A stretch of DNA of 31,851 bases from a virus: positions 1 through 31,851 of IMG/VR virus record IMGVR_UViG_3300022847_000018; one strand, given 5' to 3'. A program made the translations under genes and the position numbers. The notes under the pieces were generated by a model. That model was not told the origin of the DNA and searched no databases. It saw only the letters and a list, made by a program, of their open reading frames with translations. How positions within the stretch are numbered: position 1 is the stretch's first letter; each line of letters starts with the position of its first letter. This document shows, piece after piece, positions 23,532 to 30,597 of the stretch.

Positions 23532-23932
23532 AAATTTACGCGGTCAGAAATAAAGACCTTGACCTGCTCTTCAATCCAGGGCAGGTTGTCAAATACCAGC
23601 TTTACATTAGCCGGGGTGCATTCTAGTTCTTTACCGTCCCAACCAATGTTTTCCCATTCACAAACAGCGGCGACGGCCTTACGGCGCTGAAGATCAAGGG
23701 CATAATTAAGCATCGATTCTTTTTTGCGGTTTTTGAACGCCTTTTCCTCGGCGCTTTTCCGGAATTGCTTTTCAACATTTTTGATAACCGATGAATCAGG
23801 CCCCCACAAGGTCAGTGTCGCCACATTCCCTTTATCATCAACAAGAGGCTCCTCCGTCCTGGGGTCGATAATTTCATAAGTGGTTTTCTGTCCTTGCGGG
23901 TCAATCGATAAGGTTTTTAAATCAAATCCCAT
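23519..23932 (-). CDS. tail assembly chaperone (G-like)
   Basis: 137-aa protein: N-terminal beta part (MGFDLKTLSIDPQGQ, WGPDSSVIKNVEKQF) and a helical C-terminal half ending DRVNFMKS. It lies between tail tube and tape measure, the standard slot for the chaperone that coats the tape measure during assembly. A slippery heptamer four codons before its stop links it to the next frame. The start directly follows the tail tube stop with a one-base overlap. Confidence 0.75.
   Translation of the reverse strand: MGFDLKTLSIDPQGQKTTYEIIDPRTEEPLVDDKGNVATLTLWGPDSSVIKNVEKQFRKSAEEKAFKNRKKESMLNYALDLQRRKAVAAVCEWENIGWDGKELECTPANVKLVFDNLPWIEEQVKVFISDRVNFMKS
23531..23537 (-). other. -1 ribosomal frameshift site A AAT TTT
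   Basis: On the minus strand the zero-frame codons GTA AAT TTT ATG contain A AAT TTT, which fits the X XXY YYZ rule. Both tRNAs can re-pair after a one-base backward slip (AAA TTT). The -1 frame is then open to 23193. Three codons (ATG AAG AGC) separate it from the zero-frame TGA. Confidence 0.75.
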
Positions 23933-24846
23933 TAGGCGGCCTCCACTTCGGTTATCACAATAGAGCTCTCTGCAGTCACATCATAAAGCCCTTCAAAGTC
24001 AAGGCTCACGTCGATCACATTGCCGTTATTCTGCGGTGATCCGGAGTTGTATTTCAATCTCGGTAGAGAAATCTCGAGTGTATCGCCAGAATCAGCCGGA
24101 TTTATAAGCGTGACCTTTAGGCTGGACTCGGTTTCATCCTCGAACTTGCTGAACAGAGCCAATGAGTTGAACCGGGCTGTCAGATTCCCTGTAACCTGAA
24201 CCTGTCCGTCTGTAGGAACGTCGCCCTTGTTAGTACCTACAAGACCGCCGACGCTCTTCGATGCATTGATCGTCATATTCAGCGAGGTTACGATCGAAAT
24301 TGCGGATCCACCCTCCTCGATTGTCGCCCCTCCAAGCCCGTCAAACGGCGGGTGCGTTGCCACATCAGCCGGTGTACCCAACGATGTTGCCTCATAAGAA
24401 AAATCCATACCGACGAAATCCCAACCACAAGTCACTAGTTGATTTGTTAGGATTGTGATGGACAGCTGCGAGGGAGTCACGCCAAGGCCTCGGATAAACT
24501 TATCGGCGTTGATCTTCTGCTCAACGGTAAAGGTTTTTTGCGTACTGCCGACTTTCAGAACTCCCGCCTCCCAGACTCCGGAAAGAAGCGCGGCAAGCAT
24601 GTCATTATAGGCCCCAAATGAAAAATCAGTCGGCACGTTACCAGAAAACCCTCTCATCCCATGACGAACGTGCTCTCTCTGTCGATGCGAAAGGACTTCC
24701 TCGCTCTCAAGAAGGGATTTATTAGGGTTTGGGTTTAGCGGATTTTTGGTCCGTAGTTTTTTCATGGAAGGAGTGCCCGGGGTAGTCCCTGGAGTCACCT
24801 CTTCGACGTAGGAAAAAAATGAATCTTGAAATTTACTGTTACTCAT
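23932..24846 (-). CDS. major tail tube protein
   Basis: 304-aa protein of the phage tail-tube type: N-terminal SFFSYVEEVTPGTTPGTP, then LRTKNPLNPNPNKSLLES, a central Gly/Thr-rich beta region, and a final domain with PRLKYNSGSPQNNGNVIDVS and LDFEGLYDV. It polymerises into the hollow tube around the tape measure protein. AAGGTG lies nine bases before the ATG. It is the first gene after the tail terminator and precedes the chaperone, as expected. Confidence 0.85.
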   Translation of the reverse strand: MSNSKFQDSFFSYVEEVTPGTTPGTPSMKKLRTKNPLNPNPNKSLLESEEVLSHRQREHVRHGMRGFSGNVPTDFSFGAYNDMLAALLSGVWEAGVLKVGSTQKTFTVEQKINADKFIRGLGVTPSQLSITILTNQLVTCGWDFVGMDFSYEATSLGTPADVATHPPFDGLGGATIEEGGSAISIVTSLNMTINASKSVGGLVGTNKGDVPTDGQVQVTGNLTARFNSLALFSKFEDETESSLKVTLINPADSGDTLEISLPRLKYNSGSPQNNGNVIDVSLDFEGLYDVTAESSIVITEVEAA

Positions 24847-24870
24847 GGTTGGTCACCTTTTTTTATTGTT

Positions 24871-25299
24871 TTATGAAACTTTGTTCGCACTATGAGCCCG
24901 GTAGTCAATCTGGATGGGCAAGACCACCCATGGCGGCTCACTATCATCATTCTGCCCGACGGACGATCGCTCGATGGATACAATGTTGCCCGCTCCGATA
25001 TTTTGGGAGGGTCTGAAATGTTGTTTGATTGAATCAGCAAGGTTTTCAGCCGCGGAAATCGAATATCCCATTGGCACAATCAAGTCCAGTCTATAGACCC
25101 CAACACCAGTGCGCTCATCATTGGCAGAAAGAAATTCATCGGCCGGTAACATAGTCTCACGTATATACGGCAGCGGGCTCCCAGAGCCGTCTTCCGGAGG
25201 GTCAAATATCATCAGCTCCCAGTTGATAGCCGGCAGACCCGTCATATTAATGAGGTGCTGACGAAGAACAGCCCGTATGGTAAATTTCCGTGTACTCAT
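24871..25299 (-). CDS. tail terminator (lambda U / DUF4128-like)
   Basis: 142-aa alpha/beta protein: VLRQHLINMTGLPAINWEL, then PPEDGSGSPLPYIRETMLPA, TGVGVYRLDLIVPMG and WVVLPIQIDYRAH. This pattern matches phage tail terminator proteins of the DUF4128/lambda U group, which cap the tail tube and join it to the head. AAGGAG lies just before the start. The ATG overlaps the HK97 gp10-like stop by four bases. Confidence 0.75.
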   Translation of the reverse strand: MSTRKFTIRAVLRQHLINMTGLPAINWELMIFDPPEDGSGSPLPYIRETMLPADEFLSANDERTGVGVYRLDLIVPMGYSISAAENLADSIKQHFRPSQNIGAGNIVSIERSSVGQNDDSEPPWVVLPIQIDYRAHSANKVS

Positions 25300-25703
25300 G
25301 GGTTCTCCTTTTTAGCCGCTGAAACACCCTCTCGGACAAATTGCGGAAAACGTTTCAGTGTTTTTGCAACCATTCCGTTCGGCGCTTGTTTTGAACTGCC
25401 ATCCTCCAGATACTCAATGTGCCCCACATTATTTGATACATAGATTGTGTCCGGGGCCTCGGCCCTGGTAATAGATCGTTCGTTTTCTGAGATCGTTTTT
25501 TGGCCGCTTTTATCCGTGTCGGCCTCTTCCAGATTTACACCATTCACACCCACGTTCCATCCGCCTCTGGCTTGGCCGGTATCCACGGGAGTCAACAGCA
25601 CCACTGAGCGATCGATATCCATGGCCGTTTTTTGCAGAACGACCTTAGCCCGCTTTTCCAGCTTCTCAGAAAATCTACGTATGTCCAGTTCGAATGTGCT
25701 CAT
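25296..25703 (-). CDS. HK97 gp10-like neck protein
   Basis: 135-aa protein: an N-terminal helix, RSVVLLTPVDTGQARGGWNV (about 32-51), the YVSNNVGHIEYLEDGSSKQAP segment (split, about 92-112) and a helical end. 'TPVDTGxARxxW' and 'YxxxxEYG/EDG...AP.GM' are hallmarks of the HK97 gp10 family of neck or head-tail joining proteins. It overlaps both neighbours by ATGA, within a tightly packed connector cluster. Confidence 0.85.
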   Translation of the reverse strand: MSTFELDIRRFSEKLEKRAKVVLQKTAMDIDRSVVLLTPVDTGQARGGWNVGVNGVNLEEADTDKSGQKTISENERSITRAEAPDTIYVSNNVGHIEYLEDGSSKQAPNGMVAKTLKRFPQFVREGVSAAKKENP

Positions 25704-26017
25704 TGAAAAAGTGTTCTAATCGTTTCAACTATAATTGCAATAACACCGCCGGCTCCCGCTCCTGCAAGGCCTCCGGATCGCTTGATATTCTTTATCTCCG
25801 TGGTGTTTGTTTTGATGTCGTTCGAATTTTCTTTAATCAACTCAACAGCGCTATACGCCTTTCTTCGAACTTCAACAACGTCCCGGCTATTCTTGTCAAT
25901 CTGCTGTTTTACGGAAGGCGTTCCAAGCCTTTGGTCTCCCTCGGCCCATGCCAAAAGGCGATTAACCTTGGCGTCGATGGACTCAATAGAATGTTTTAAG
26001 TCTGCGTATTCACTCAT
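25700..26017 (-). CDS. coiled-coil/membrane protein, XhlA-like
   Basis: 105 aa: an N-terminal helical coiled-coil part (SIESIDAKVNRLLAWAEG, then VRRKAYSAVELIKENSNDIK) and a C-terminal Gly/Ala/Ile hydrophobic segment (residues 82-101, GGLAGAGAGGVIAIIVETI). The layout is that of hemolysin XhlA-type holin accessory proteins. It is fused by ATGA overlaps to the DUF5675 gene, which suggests an inserted lysis pair inside the connector cluster. XhlA homology is by architecture, not by a specific motif. Confidence 0.6.
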   Translation of the reverse strand: MSEYADLKHSIESIDAKVNRLLAWAEGDQRLGTPSVKQQIDKNSRDVVEVRRKAYSAVELIKENSNDIKTNTTEIKNIKRSGGLAGAGAGGVIAIIVETIRTLFQ

Positions 26018-26466
26018 TCCATACCCTGCTTTTCTGTAGGTTTCCGATGATCGCTAAAAACGATAGCGTCATAGAGTTCAAACACAAAAACATCATCGAT
26101 TTGGTCGTAGATCTGGTCCATTGCCAGTCTGCTTTTTGTCACGTCCACATGGCCGTCTGCGTCGATATCAAAAAATCCTTTACCTGGCGCTATACAGCCT
26201 TCTAGTTGATGGAAATGATTTGCCGAGTGAATGAGTATACCCGATCGCCCTGGTACAGAGTGGACTCTTATACACTTTCCAAACCGTCCATGAATCTCTT
26301 TTTCGGCCTTGTACCTTCCGGCGGGAATACAGCTTATACTCCGCTGATTTTCTTTCCAAGGAAGTTCAACAGAGCAGAACCTGCGAATCTCGCCGATTCC
26401 AATAAGAAGCAGCTCTCCAATGGTCTGGGCGTAGTCTTGTGATAATCTGTTTATAATCAGTTTCAT
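26014..26466 (-). CDS. DUF5675-family protein
   Basis: 150 aa. Motifs typical of DUF5675: CSVELPWKENQRSISCIPAGRY (split, about 31-52), VPGRSGILIHSANHF (71-85) and EGCIAPG (89-95). The conserved His80, Asn83 and Cys91 could form an active site; an L,D-transpeptidase-like or murein-related activity has been suggested for such folds but is not established. ATGA overlaps join it to the XhlA-like gene. It is a candidate endolysin or virion lysin because no other endolysin is evident. Confidence 0.75.
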   Translation of the reverse strand: MKLIINRLSQDYAQTIGELLLIGIGEIRRFCSVELPWKENQRSISCIPAGRYKAEKEIHGRFGKCIRVHSVPGRSGILIHSANHFHQLEGCIAPGKGFFDIDADGHVDVTKSRLAMDQIYDQIDDVFVFELYDAIVFSDHRKPTEKQGME

Positions 26467-26867
26467 TTTTTCGCCCTCACTGTCCAGGTAGCTCCTGCGG
26501 GATCCTTCTCAATAATTCCCGTTATTGTATAATTTTCACCGCCAATCTCAATCTTGTCTCCTGTCTTTGGATTGGTTCCCAGTGGTTTGGCTATTAAAAG
26601 TATTGGCACCTCGCCGGCATTGGTAAGCCCATCCATTAGAATCTGAGATTTGCCGGCAATACTACTGATTGCAGGGTCAATTCCATCGGTTGTAAACACC
26701 TGATCGACCGGATCGCCGGTTGGATCCCCGTTTTCGTCCTCATATCGGTCTGTCACCGAGTTATACTCCCCTTGCTGAACGCCCTTACGAGTAAGGGTTG
26801 CCTGTACCAGCTGACCTGAAAAGGCATCTGAAACAATAGAGGCGATATCGACTCCGAAAATACTCAT
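26463..26867 (-). CDS. head closure / connector protein
   Basis: 134 aa, beta-rich: SGQLVQATLTRKGVQQGEYN, a loop with DPVDQVFTTDG, and a terminal KTGDKIEIGGENYTITGIIE. 'GD.i.igG..YtI..I...dP.g....w.v..r' is common among small connector (stopper) proteins that close the filled head. It is embedded between the DnaT-like adaptor and the DUF5675 gene with 4-base overlaps. The assignment rests on composition and place. Confidence 0.6.
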   Translation of the reverse strand: MSIFGVDIASIVSDAFSGQLVQATLTRKGVQQGEYNSVTDRYEDENGDPTGDPVDQVFTTDGIDPAISSIAGKSQILMDGLTNAGEVPILLIAKPLGTNPKTGDKIEIGGENYTITGIIEKDPAGATWTVRAKK

Positions 26868-27253
26868 GCGATCCTCATTACCTTAGTGCCTGTAATCAGC
26901 CCGCGAAGCAATTTCTTTAAGTAGCTAAAAACGGTTCCTGATGGTGCGTTCTCACTCCACTGCACCTCAACCGGACCGGCTTTCACTCTGGTAATTTCTC
27001 CACCCCTTGCAGCTGGGGCTTGAAGTTCTGAAGAGGCATAAAAGGCAAGCCAGGAGACCGCATCTTTTAACTGATCTGAGACCTCCTCTCCAATAACCGG
27101 ATCTTCTACCCAGTAGAAACTCCGCAAGATAAATTCACTGGCGCGGATAAGCCTCGCCTCTTTATCGGTAAATTCTGCCCATGAACTATCACGATCCACC
27201 CAATAAGCATCGGCCTCGGCAATGGTAATAAAAGATCGATCTGTATACGCCAT
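26864..27253 (-). CDS. head-tail adaptor, DnaT-like family
   Basis: 129 aa. It begins TDRSFITIAEADAYWVDRDS, then EARLIRASEFILRSFYWVED, and SWLAFYASSEL. 'ItxxEAdaYwxxR...W......K.a.LirAsd.Id..y.w' is the pattern of head-tail connector proteins annotated as DnaT-like ssDNA-binding or Gp6-like adaptors. It would bind under the portal. The helical body plus a C-terminal beta strand agree. It is first in the connector cluster. Confidence 0.75.
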   Translation of the reverse strand: MAYTDRSFITIAEADAYWVDRDSSWAEFTDKEARLIRASEFILRSFYWVEDPVIGEEVSDQLKDAVSWLAFYASSELQAPAARGGEITRVKAGPVEVQWSENAPSGTVFSYLKKLLRGLITGTKVMRIA

Positions 27254-27292
27254 GAACGCATCGGGTTATAGGGTTAAAAAAACAATCGAGAT

Positions 27293-27628
27293 CTACGCCT
27301 TATCAAGCTTGGATTGGTCGGCCCGGGCTTTCACTTCGTTTTGAATCTTTTTACCACTTGATAGCTCCCACCATCCGTTGGCTCCTTTTTTTGGCCAGAC
27401 CTGTTCAGTCTCAGATTCATCTGTTTCTTCTTCAGAATCCTCGACATCCTCAGTCTCGGTTTCTTCGATATCTTCAGACTCGTCGTCTGCTGTTTTTGAT
27501 TTCTTTTTCGCCTCTTCCTTCGCTTTTTTCGCCTGTGCTTCGGCTTTTTTTCTGCGATTTACAAGGCTGTCCGGTTGCTTTCCGTGAACCTGGTAATATC
27601 TAATTTCTGCAAGTGTTGGTCGTACCAT
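27293..27628 (-). CDS. acidic/basic low-complexity protein
   Basis: 111 aa from ATG 27626-27628, thirteen bases below the upstream stop; a longer frame would overlap the upstream gene. A conserved-looking N-terminus (VRPTLAEIRYYQVHGKQPDS) is followed by a Lys/Ala-rich stretch, a strongly acidic run of Glu, Asp, Ser and Thr (about 50-80), and a C-terminal mini-domain WPKKGANGWWELSSGKKI. The acidic linker suggests disorder. It sits between decoration and adaptor genes, so it may be a virion protein, but no function is known. Confidence 0.6.
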   Translation of the reverse strand: MVRPTLAEIRYYQVHGKQPDSLVNRRKKAEAQAKKAKEEAKKKSKTADDESEDIEETETEDVEDSEEETDESETEQVWPKKGANGWWELSSGKKIQNEVKARADQSKLDKA

Positions 27629-27641
27629 GGTTGTGATTATT

Positions 27642-28085
27642 TTAAGCAGTTGCGATTGTAGCAGTTCCGTAGACTTCCTGCCATTCGGCACCAGTCCACT
27701 CCACTAATAAAAATTCATCTTCAGCGTCAAAAGTGACGCCGGTGGCTTGAACCCCGGATGCGTTGTGGATATTAGCCTCATCCAAAGCAACTTCATCACC
27801 TCCTGTCCCTATGGAGGTTAATGTGATTAACTTTCGCTGGCCAGGGATAGCCCCGTCTGCCAAACTGGCTACAGAACTAGCATGACTGGTTGTCATTTTT
27901 GTCTGGAACTCAGAAAGAGAGATTTCTTGAGTAGTATCACTCACCGTAACACTTTCAAAGGAAATGGCAACAGGATTTTGGGCCTGCAAAGACTCCATTT
28001 CTGATTTCACGGTTTCAAAGATATGCCCCAATGATTTTGGTAAACCAAGATCAGGTCGTCCGGTAGGTATTTTTGATTGTCCCAT
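27642..28085 (-). CDS. probable head decoration protein
   Basis: 147 aa, mainly beta. After a polar N-terminal arm (GQSKIPTGRPDLGLPKSLGH) it has TVSDTTQEISLSEF and a C-terminal domain, GQRKLITLTSIGTGGDEVAL to LLVEWTGAEWQEVY, that looks like the phage head-fibre or decoration fold with a W-x-G-x-x-W ending. It lies directly after the major capsid gene and its terminator. Decoration is inferred from order and composition. Confidence 0.55.
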   Translation of the reverse strand: MGQSKIPTGRPDLGLPKSLGHIFETVKSEMESLQAQNPVAISFESVTVSDTTQEISLSEFQTKMTTSHASSVASLADGAIPGQRKLITLTSIGTGGDEVALDEANIHNASGVQATGVTFDAEDEFLLVEWTGAEWQEVYGTATIATA

Positions 28086-28104
28086 AATAATTGATTTTTT
28101 AAAA

Positions 28105-28134
28105 GGTTAAAAAACAGGGGCCCGAAAGCCCTGT
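28105..28134 (-). terminator. rho-independent terminator after capsid gene
   Basis: Minus strand ACAGGG (28129-28134) pairs with CCCTGT (28114-28119) and is followed by TTTTTT. It starts five bases after the capsid stop. It should limit read-through from the capsid gene into the connector genes and so raise the capsid-to-connector ratio. Confidence 0.8.
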
Positions 28135-28139
28135 ATTGA

Positions 28140-29150
28140 TTATCCGTTTGTTTTCAAGAAAGCAATTGGAACCTGCTTCCGTTCGGGGTATACCCGGGTC
28201 CAGTTTGTAGCCAGTGCAAGCTCGGCGTTAGTCGGGCTTTTACCCGCCATGGAGCCGCCAACCCACTCAAAACCGAATGGGTGCAGTACAGTATGCCGGC
28301 GAGAATAAAGAATTTCCTCACCTTCACCATTACCCTTATCTGGGTGACGGTCTACCTCAGAGGGTGTCTTAGGCGACGCTTCAGCATAGCCGATAGATCC
28401 GTTTCCAAAGAGAATAGATGTGTAGGTCAATCGGTTGGAACCGGCAACAACGGGCAGTCCGTCATCGACAATCACGCGCAGATCACCAAACATCGGGATT
28501 CTTGCGTTTACCTCAGATTCAGGAATGAAGTCAATAGCATCATTCTCAAGCAACGTTCCGTACACACCAGAGTGCATTGCAATAGCTTGCAAGTCATTCA
28601 ATGCGTCACCAGAGGTTAATCTGGCGCGGGTGATGTTGGTATGAGAAACTTTATCAGCAGCAGCAATTGAGTCTGATGAATCAGTAGCCACATTGTGAAT
28701 CATGTCATCACTGTCATTGGCGTCATTATCAGCCAAAATACCATTCAAGGTAGCAATGAGAATTTTCTGATACTCTCGCGCCCAATACGCACCAATGGTG
28801 TTGGCAAGCTGTCCAAGAGGATCTCTCGGATCGGTCAGCGCAGCAGCAAGATCCATTTGCGCCCAGGAGTTGTTGGAGAAATGCTTGATCGCCTTCTCAA
28901 CATCTTTCTGCGCTGCATTTGGGGTAGAAGTTTCTGAAGGATCATCAGAGCCGATATTTCTGTTACCTCCTAAAGGTCGAAGTTTCGGCACCTCAATAAT
29001 AGAACCGGGGCCCTGCGCAAATTGAGTCAGAAGGGGGTCTTCACGGAAAACCCCACTGTTCCAAAATGCTGATAAAATTTTTGTTTGCAGTAGCGACTGC
29101 CGATCAAACGCGGCGGGTACGTATACATGGGAGATTTGGATAGTTGGCAT
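28140..29150 (-). CDS. major capsid protein
   Basis: 336 aa. It starts MPTIQISHVYVPAAFDRQ and contains GSIIEVPKLRPLGGNRN, LAAALTDPRDPLGQLANTIG, DLRVIVDDGLPV and LHPFGFEWVGGSMAGKSPTN, ending VPIAFLKTNG. These blocks belong to the HK97-fold coat proteins that carry 'VIVDDGLP' and 'hpfGf.w'. There is no protease domain; a separate scaffold gene lies upstream. It is flanked by a 200-base leader and a strong terminator, consistent with high, separate expression. Confidence 0.88.
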   Translation of the reverse strand: MPTIQISHVYVPAAFDRQSLLQTKILSAFWNSGVFREDPLLTQFAQGPGSIIEVPKLRPLGGNRNIGSDDPSETSTPNAAQKDVEKAIKHFSNNSWAQMDLAAALTDPRDPLGQLANTIGAYWAREYQKILIATLNGILADNDANDSDDMIHNVATDSSDSIAAADKVSHTNITRARLTSGDALNDLQAIAMHSGVYGTLLENDAIDFIPESEVNARIPMFGDLRVIVDDGLPVVAGSNRLTYTSILFGNGSIGYAEASPKTPSEVDRHPDKGNGEGEEILYSRRHTVLHPFGFEWVGGSMAGKSPTNAELALATNWTRVYPERKQVPIAFLKTNG

Positions 29151-29363
29151 GTGGTAGCCTCTTATTGGTTTTACGGTTGTTTGTTAAGCCGTATCGTCAA
29201 TTTTGACGGAACGGCGACCACAAACGGAGCTTCACGCTTCCCGTTTCCCAATCAGAGCATCACGCTTCCTGATATAATGGGTGGGTCAATAAATGTTTAT
29301 TTTACACTAATTATTAAAAGTTGATGTTTACACATTTGCCCATTAATAGCCGGGTACCTTTAG
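29151..29363 (-). promoter_or_regulatory. capsid leader with hairpin and repeats
   Basis: 213-base non-coding leader between the tRNA and the capsid ATG. It holds a palindrome CGTCAATTTTGACG (near 29195) and two near-identical 15-mers (separate entry). No ORF longer than ten codons. A TAAAAT box lies upstream on the minus strand without a clear -35, so promoter status is uncertain. It may control capsid translation or tRNA 3' processing. Confidence 0.35.
29227..29269. repeat. pair of 15-bp direct repeats
   Basis: GAGCTTCACGCTTCC at 29227-29241 and GAGCATCACGCTTCC at 29255-29269 (14 of 15 identical, 28-base period). Each can form a short imperfect hairpin (GGAGC with GCTTCC). They lie in the capsid leader; a protein-binding or RNA-structure role is possible. 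Confidence 0.7.
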
Positions 29364-29440
29364 TGGCGCGGGTGGGATTCGAACACCACGATCTCCGGGT
29401 TATGAGCCCAGCGAGGACGACCTGACTCCTCTACCGCACA
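29364..29440 (-). tRNA. tRNA-Met (CAT), initiator-type, extra T-stem base
   Basis: 77-nt cloverleaf: acceptor TGTGCGG/CCGCGCC with a mismatched 1-72 pair (T-C), D stem GAGG/CCTC with A11-T24, anticodon stem CTGGG/CCCGG (three G-C pairs next to the loop), loop CTCATAA, variable loop AGATC, T loop TTCGAAT. The T stem reads GTGGTG against CCCAC, one base too many. Discriminator A, then CTA instead of CCA. The 1-72 mismatch, three G-C pairs and purine 11-pyrimidine 24 are the three hallmarks of initiator tRNA-fMet. Function may be affected by the bulge. Confidence 0.75.
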
Positions 29441-29471
29441 TATTGAAACTACTTTTAAGTCGTTTGACTGT

Positions 29472-29491
29472 AAACCTATTTATAGATGGGG
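29472..29491. repeat. 20-bp element, copy 1
   Basis: Exact CCCCATCTATAAATAGGTTT on the minus strand, 14 bases after the zinc-ribbon stop and about 31 bases before the tRNA. Same as 30598-30617. It contains the small palindrome CTATAAATAG. Possible late promoter, processing site or regulator site. Confidence 0.85.
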
Positions 29492-29505
29492 TTCTTTAAT
29501 AGACG

Positions 29506-29673
29506 CTATTCAGCCCTTTTGAATCGGTTGGGCTTACTTGTGATATGCCACAGTCCACAATGTGGGCAATTGTAGATCCGATCAGGCTGCCGTGGAAGTC
29601 GTTTTGATTTTTGAAGGCTATTCAGGACCGTTTGAGCGGTTTTTTTGTCATAGCCTTCTTTTTTGCAATCCAA
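29506..29673 (-). CDS. 55-aa zinc-ribbon protein
   Basis: Short ORF from TTG at 29671-29673 (AGAGG four bases upstream) to TAG 29506-29508. It contains DCKKEGYDKKTAQTVLNSLQ and, near residues 33-47, IYNCPHCGLWHITSK. The 'C..K..Y......A...L' start plus 'Y.CP.CG.WHxTS' is a recognised pattern of tiny phage and mobile-element zinc proteins. The role is unknown (nucleic-acid binding inferred). It follows the scaffold gene with seven bases between. Confidence 0.6.
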   Translation of the reverse strand: MDCKKEGYDKKTAQTVLNSLQKSKRLPRQPDRIYNCPHCGLWHITSKPNRFKRAE

Positions 29674-29680
29674 AACACCT

Positions 29681-30526
29681 CTATGCTGACTCTATTTGAA
29701 CTCCGGCCTGCGTGGCAAGGCGTTTTGCCTCGGCTGGATTATCAGATTCCAGTTTACCCTGTTCGGTAAGATTCCAGGTTTCTTTTTTATAAGGATTCAC
29801 GCCGCCCGGGTTACCACCGCCCTTATTGCCCGCCCCGCCTCCCTGGTGATCGGGTGCCGGACGGAAGTTTTTGGCAACTTCTGCCTTGGAAATGTTCTCG
29901 AGAATTTCCTCGGCGCCCTTGCCGTCTTTGTACTCACCACCAACGACGCGGTAACCACCTCCCTCATCCTGTACTTCCAGAGATTTCAACCGGTTGCGCA
30001 GTTCGACAAATTCAGATAGATCACTGTGCTCGATTTTCAGCAAAAAAGTGTCCAGGTCGTCCAGGTTCTTAAACCCAAAGCGTTCGGCCAGCATATTTCG
30101 TCGCCATTGTTTGAGGTGATTCTGTTTAAAGCGGTTTTCAACCTCTTCTTTTTCCGATGTGGCGGCCGCTAGTTCTTTTGTGTGCAGATCCCTGAGTTCT
30201 CTTTCTCTCTCGCGGACAGCCTCGGAGATGCGGCGGTTGATTTCCTTTTCATCCTTGGGATCCAATCCTGCCCCGGGGTTTTCCGGATCGATGTCCTTGA
30301 CCTTCTCCCATATGTCCAGATCCACGTCCTTGAATTGTGCAAGCTGCCTCTCTGCCTCAATCTTTAGATCACGTTCTTTCTCAAGGGCGTTCTTTACACG
30401 GTCAATATCCTCCTGGGTCTTAACTCCTTCAATGTTCAGCTTCCACTGTCCACCGGATTCGCTGTAAAATCCTTCAGCTCTTTCAGGGATGACTTCTTTG
30501 GTGGCGTAAATTAGTTTTAATTTCAT
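29681..30526 (-). CDS. capsid scaffolding protein
   Basis: 281 aa. An N-terminal segment (MKLKLIYATKEVIPERAEGF) is followed by a long charged coiled coil (about 35-150, with KNALEKERDLKIEAERQLAQ and ERERELRDLHTKEL), a 'LAERFGFKNLDDLDTFL' block, a Gly-rich linker (GGGAGNKGGGNPGG) and a C-terminal NPYKKETWNLTEQGKL motif, as in minor scaffold or P22-like/phi29-type internal scaffolds found beside HK97-type coats. It directs capsid assembly and is then expelled or degraded. Good positional agreement between minor head and capsid genes. Confidence 0.8.
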   Translation of the reverse strand: MKLKLIYATKEVIPERAEGFYSESGGQWKLNIEGVKTQEDIDRVKNALEKERDLKIEAERQLAQFKDVDLDIWEKVKDIDPENPGAGLDPKDEKEINRRISEAVRERERELRDLHTKELAAATSEKEEVENRFKQNHLKQWRRNMLAERFGFKNLDDLDTFLLKIEHSDLSEFVELRNRLKSLEVQDEGGGYRVVGGEYKDGKGAEEILENISKAEVAKNFRPAPDHQGGGAGNKGGGNPGGVNPYKKETWNLTEQGKLESDNPAEAKRLATQAGVQIESA

Positions 30527-30597
30527 GGCTATTGTTTAATTAGGGGGTAAAATTTCTTTTGCGTACATCCAAATCTGCCCATAATCACTTTACAAGG

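Noticed and set aside
29364-29440. attB/attP core in the tRNA gene
   Set aside because: No integrase is nearby and the tRNA lies inside the head module, not at a prophage border.
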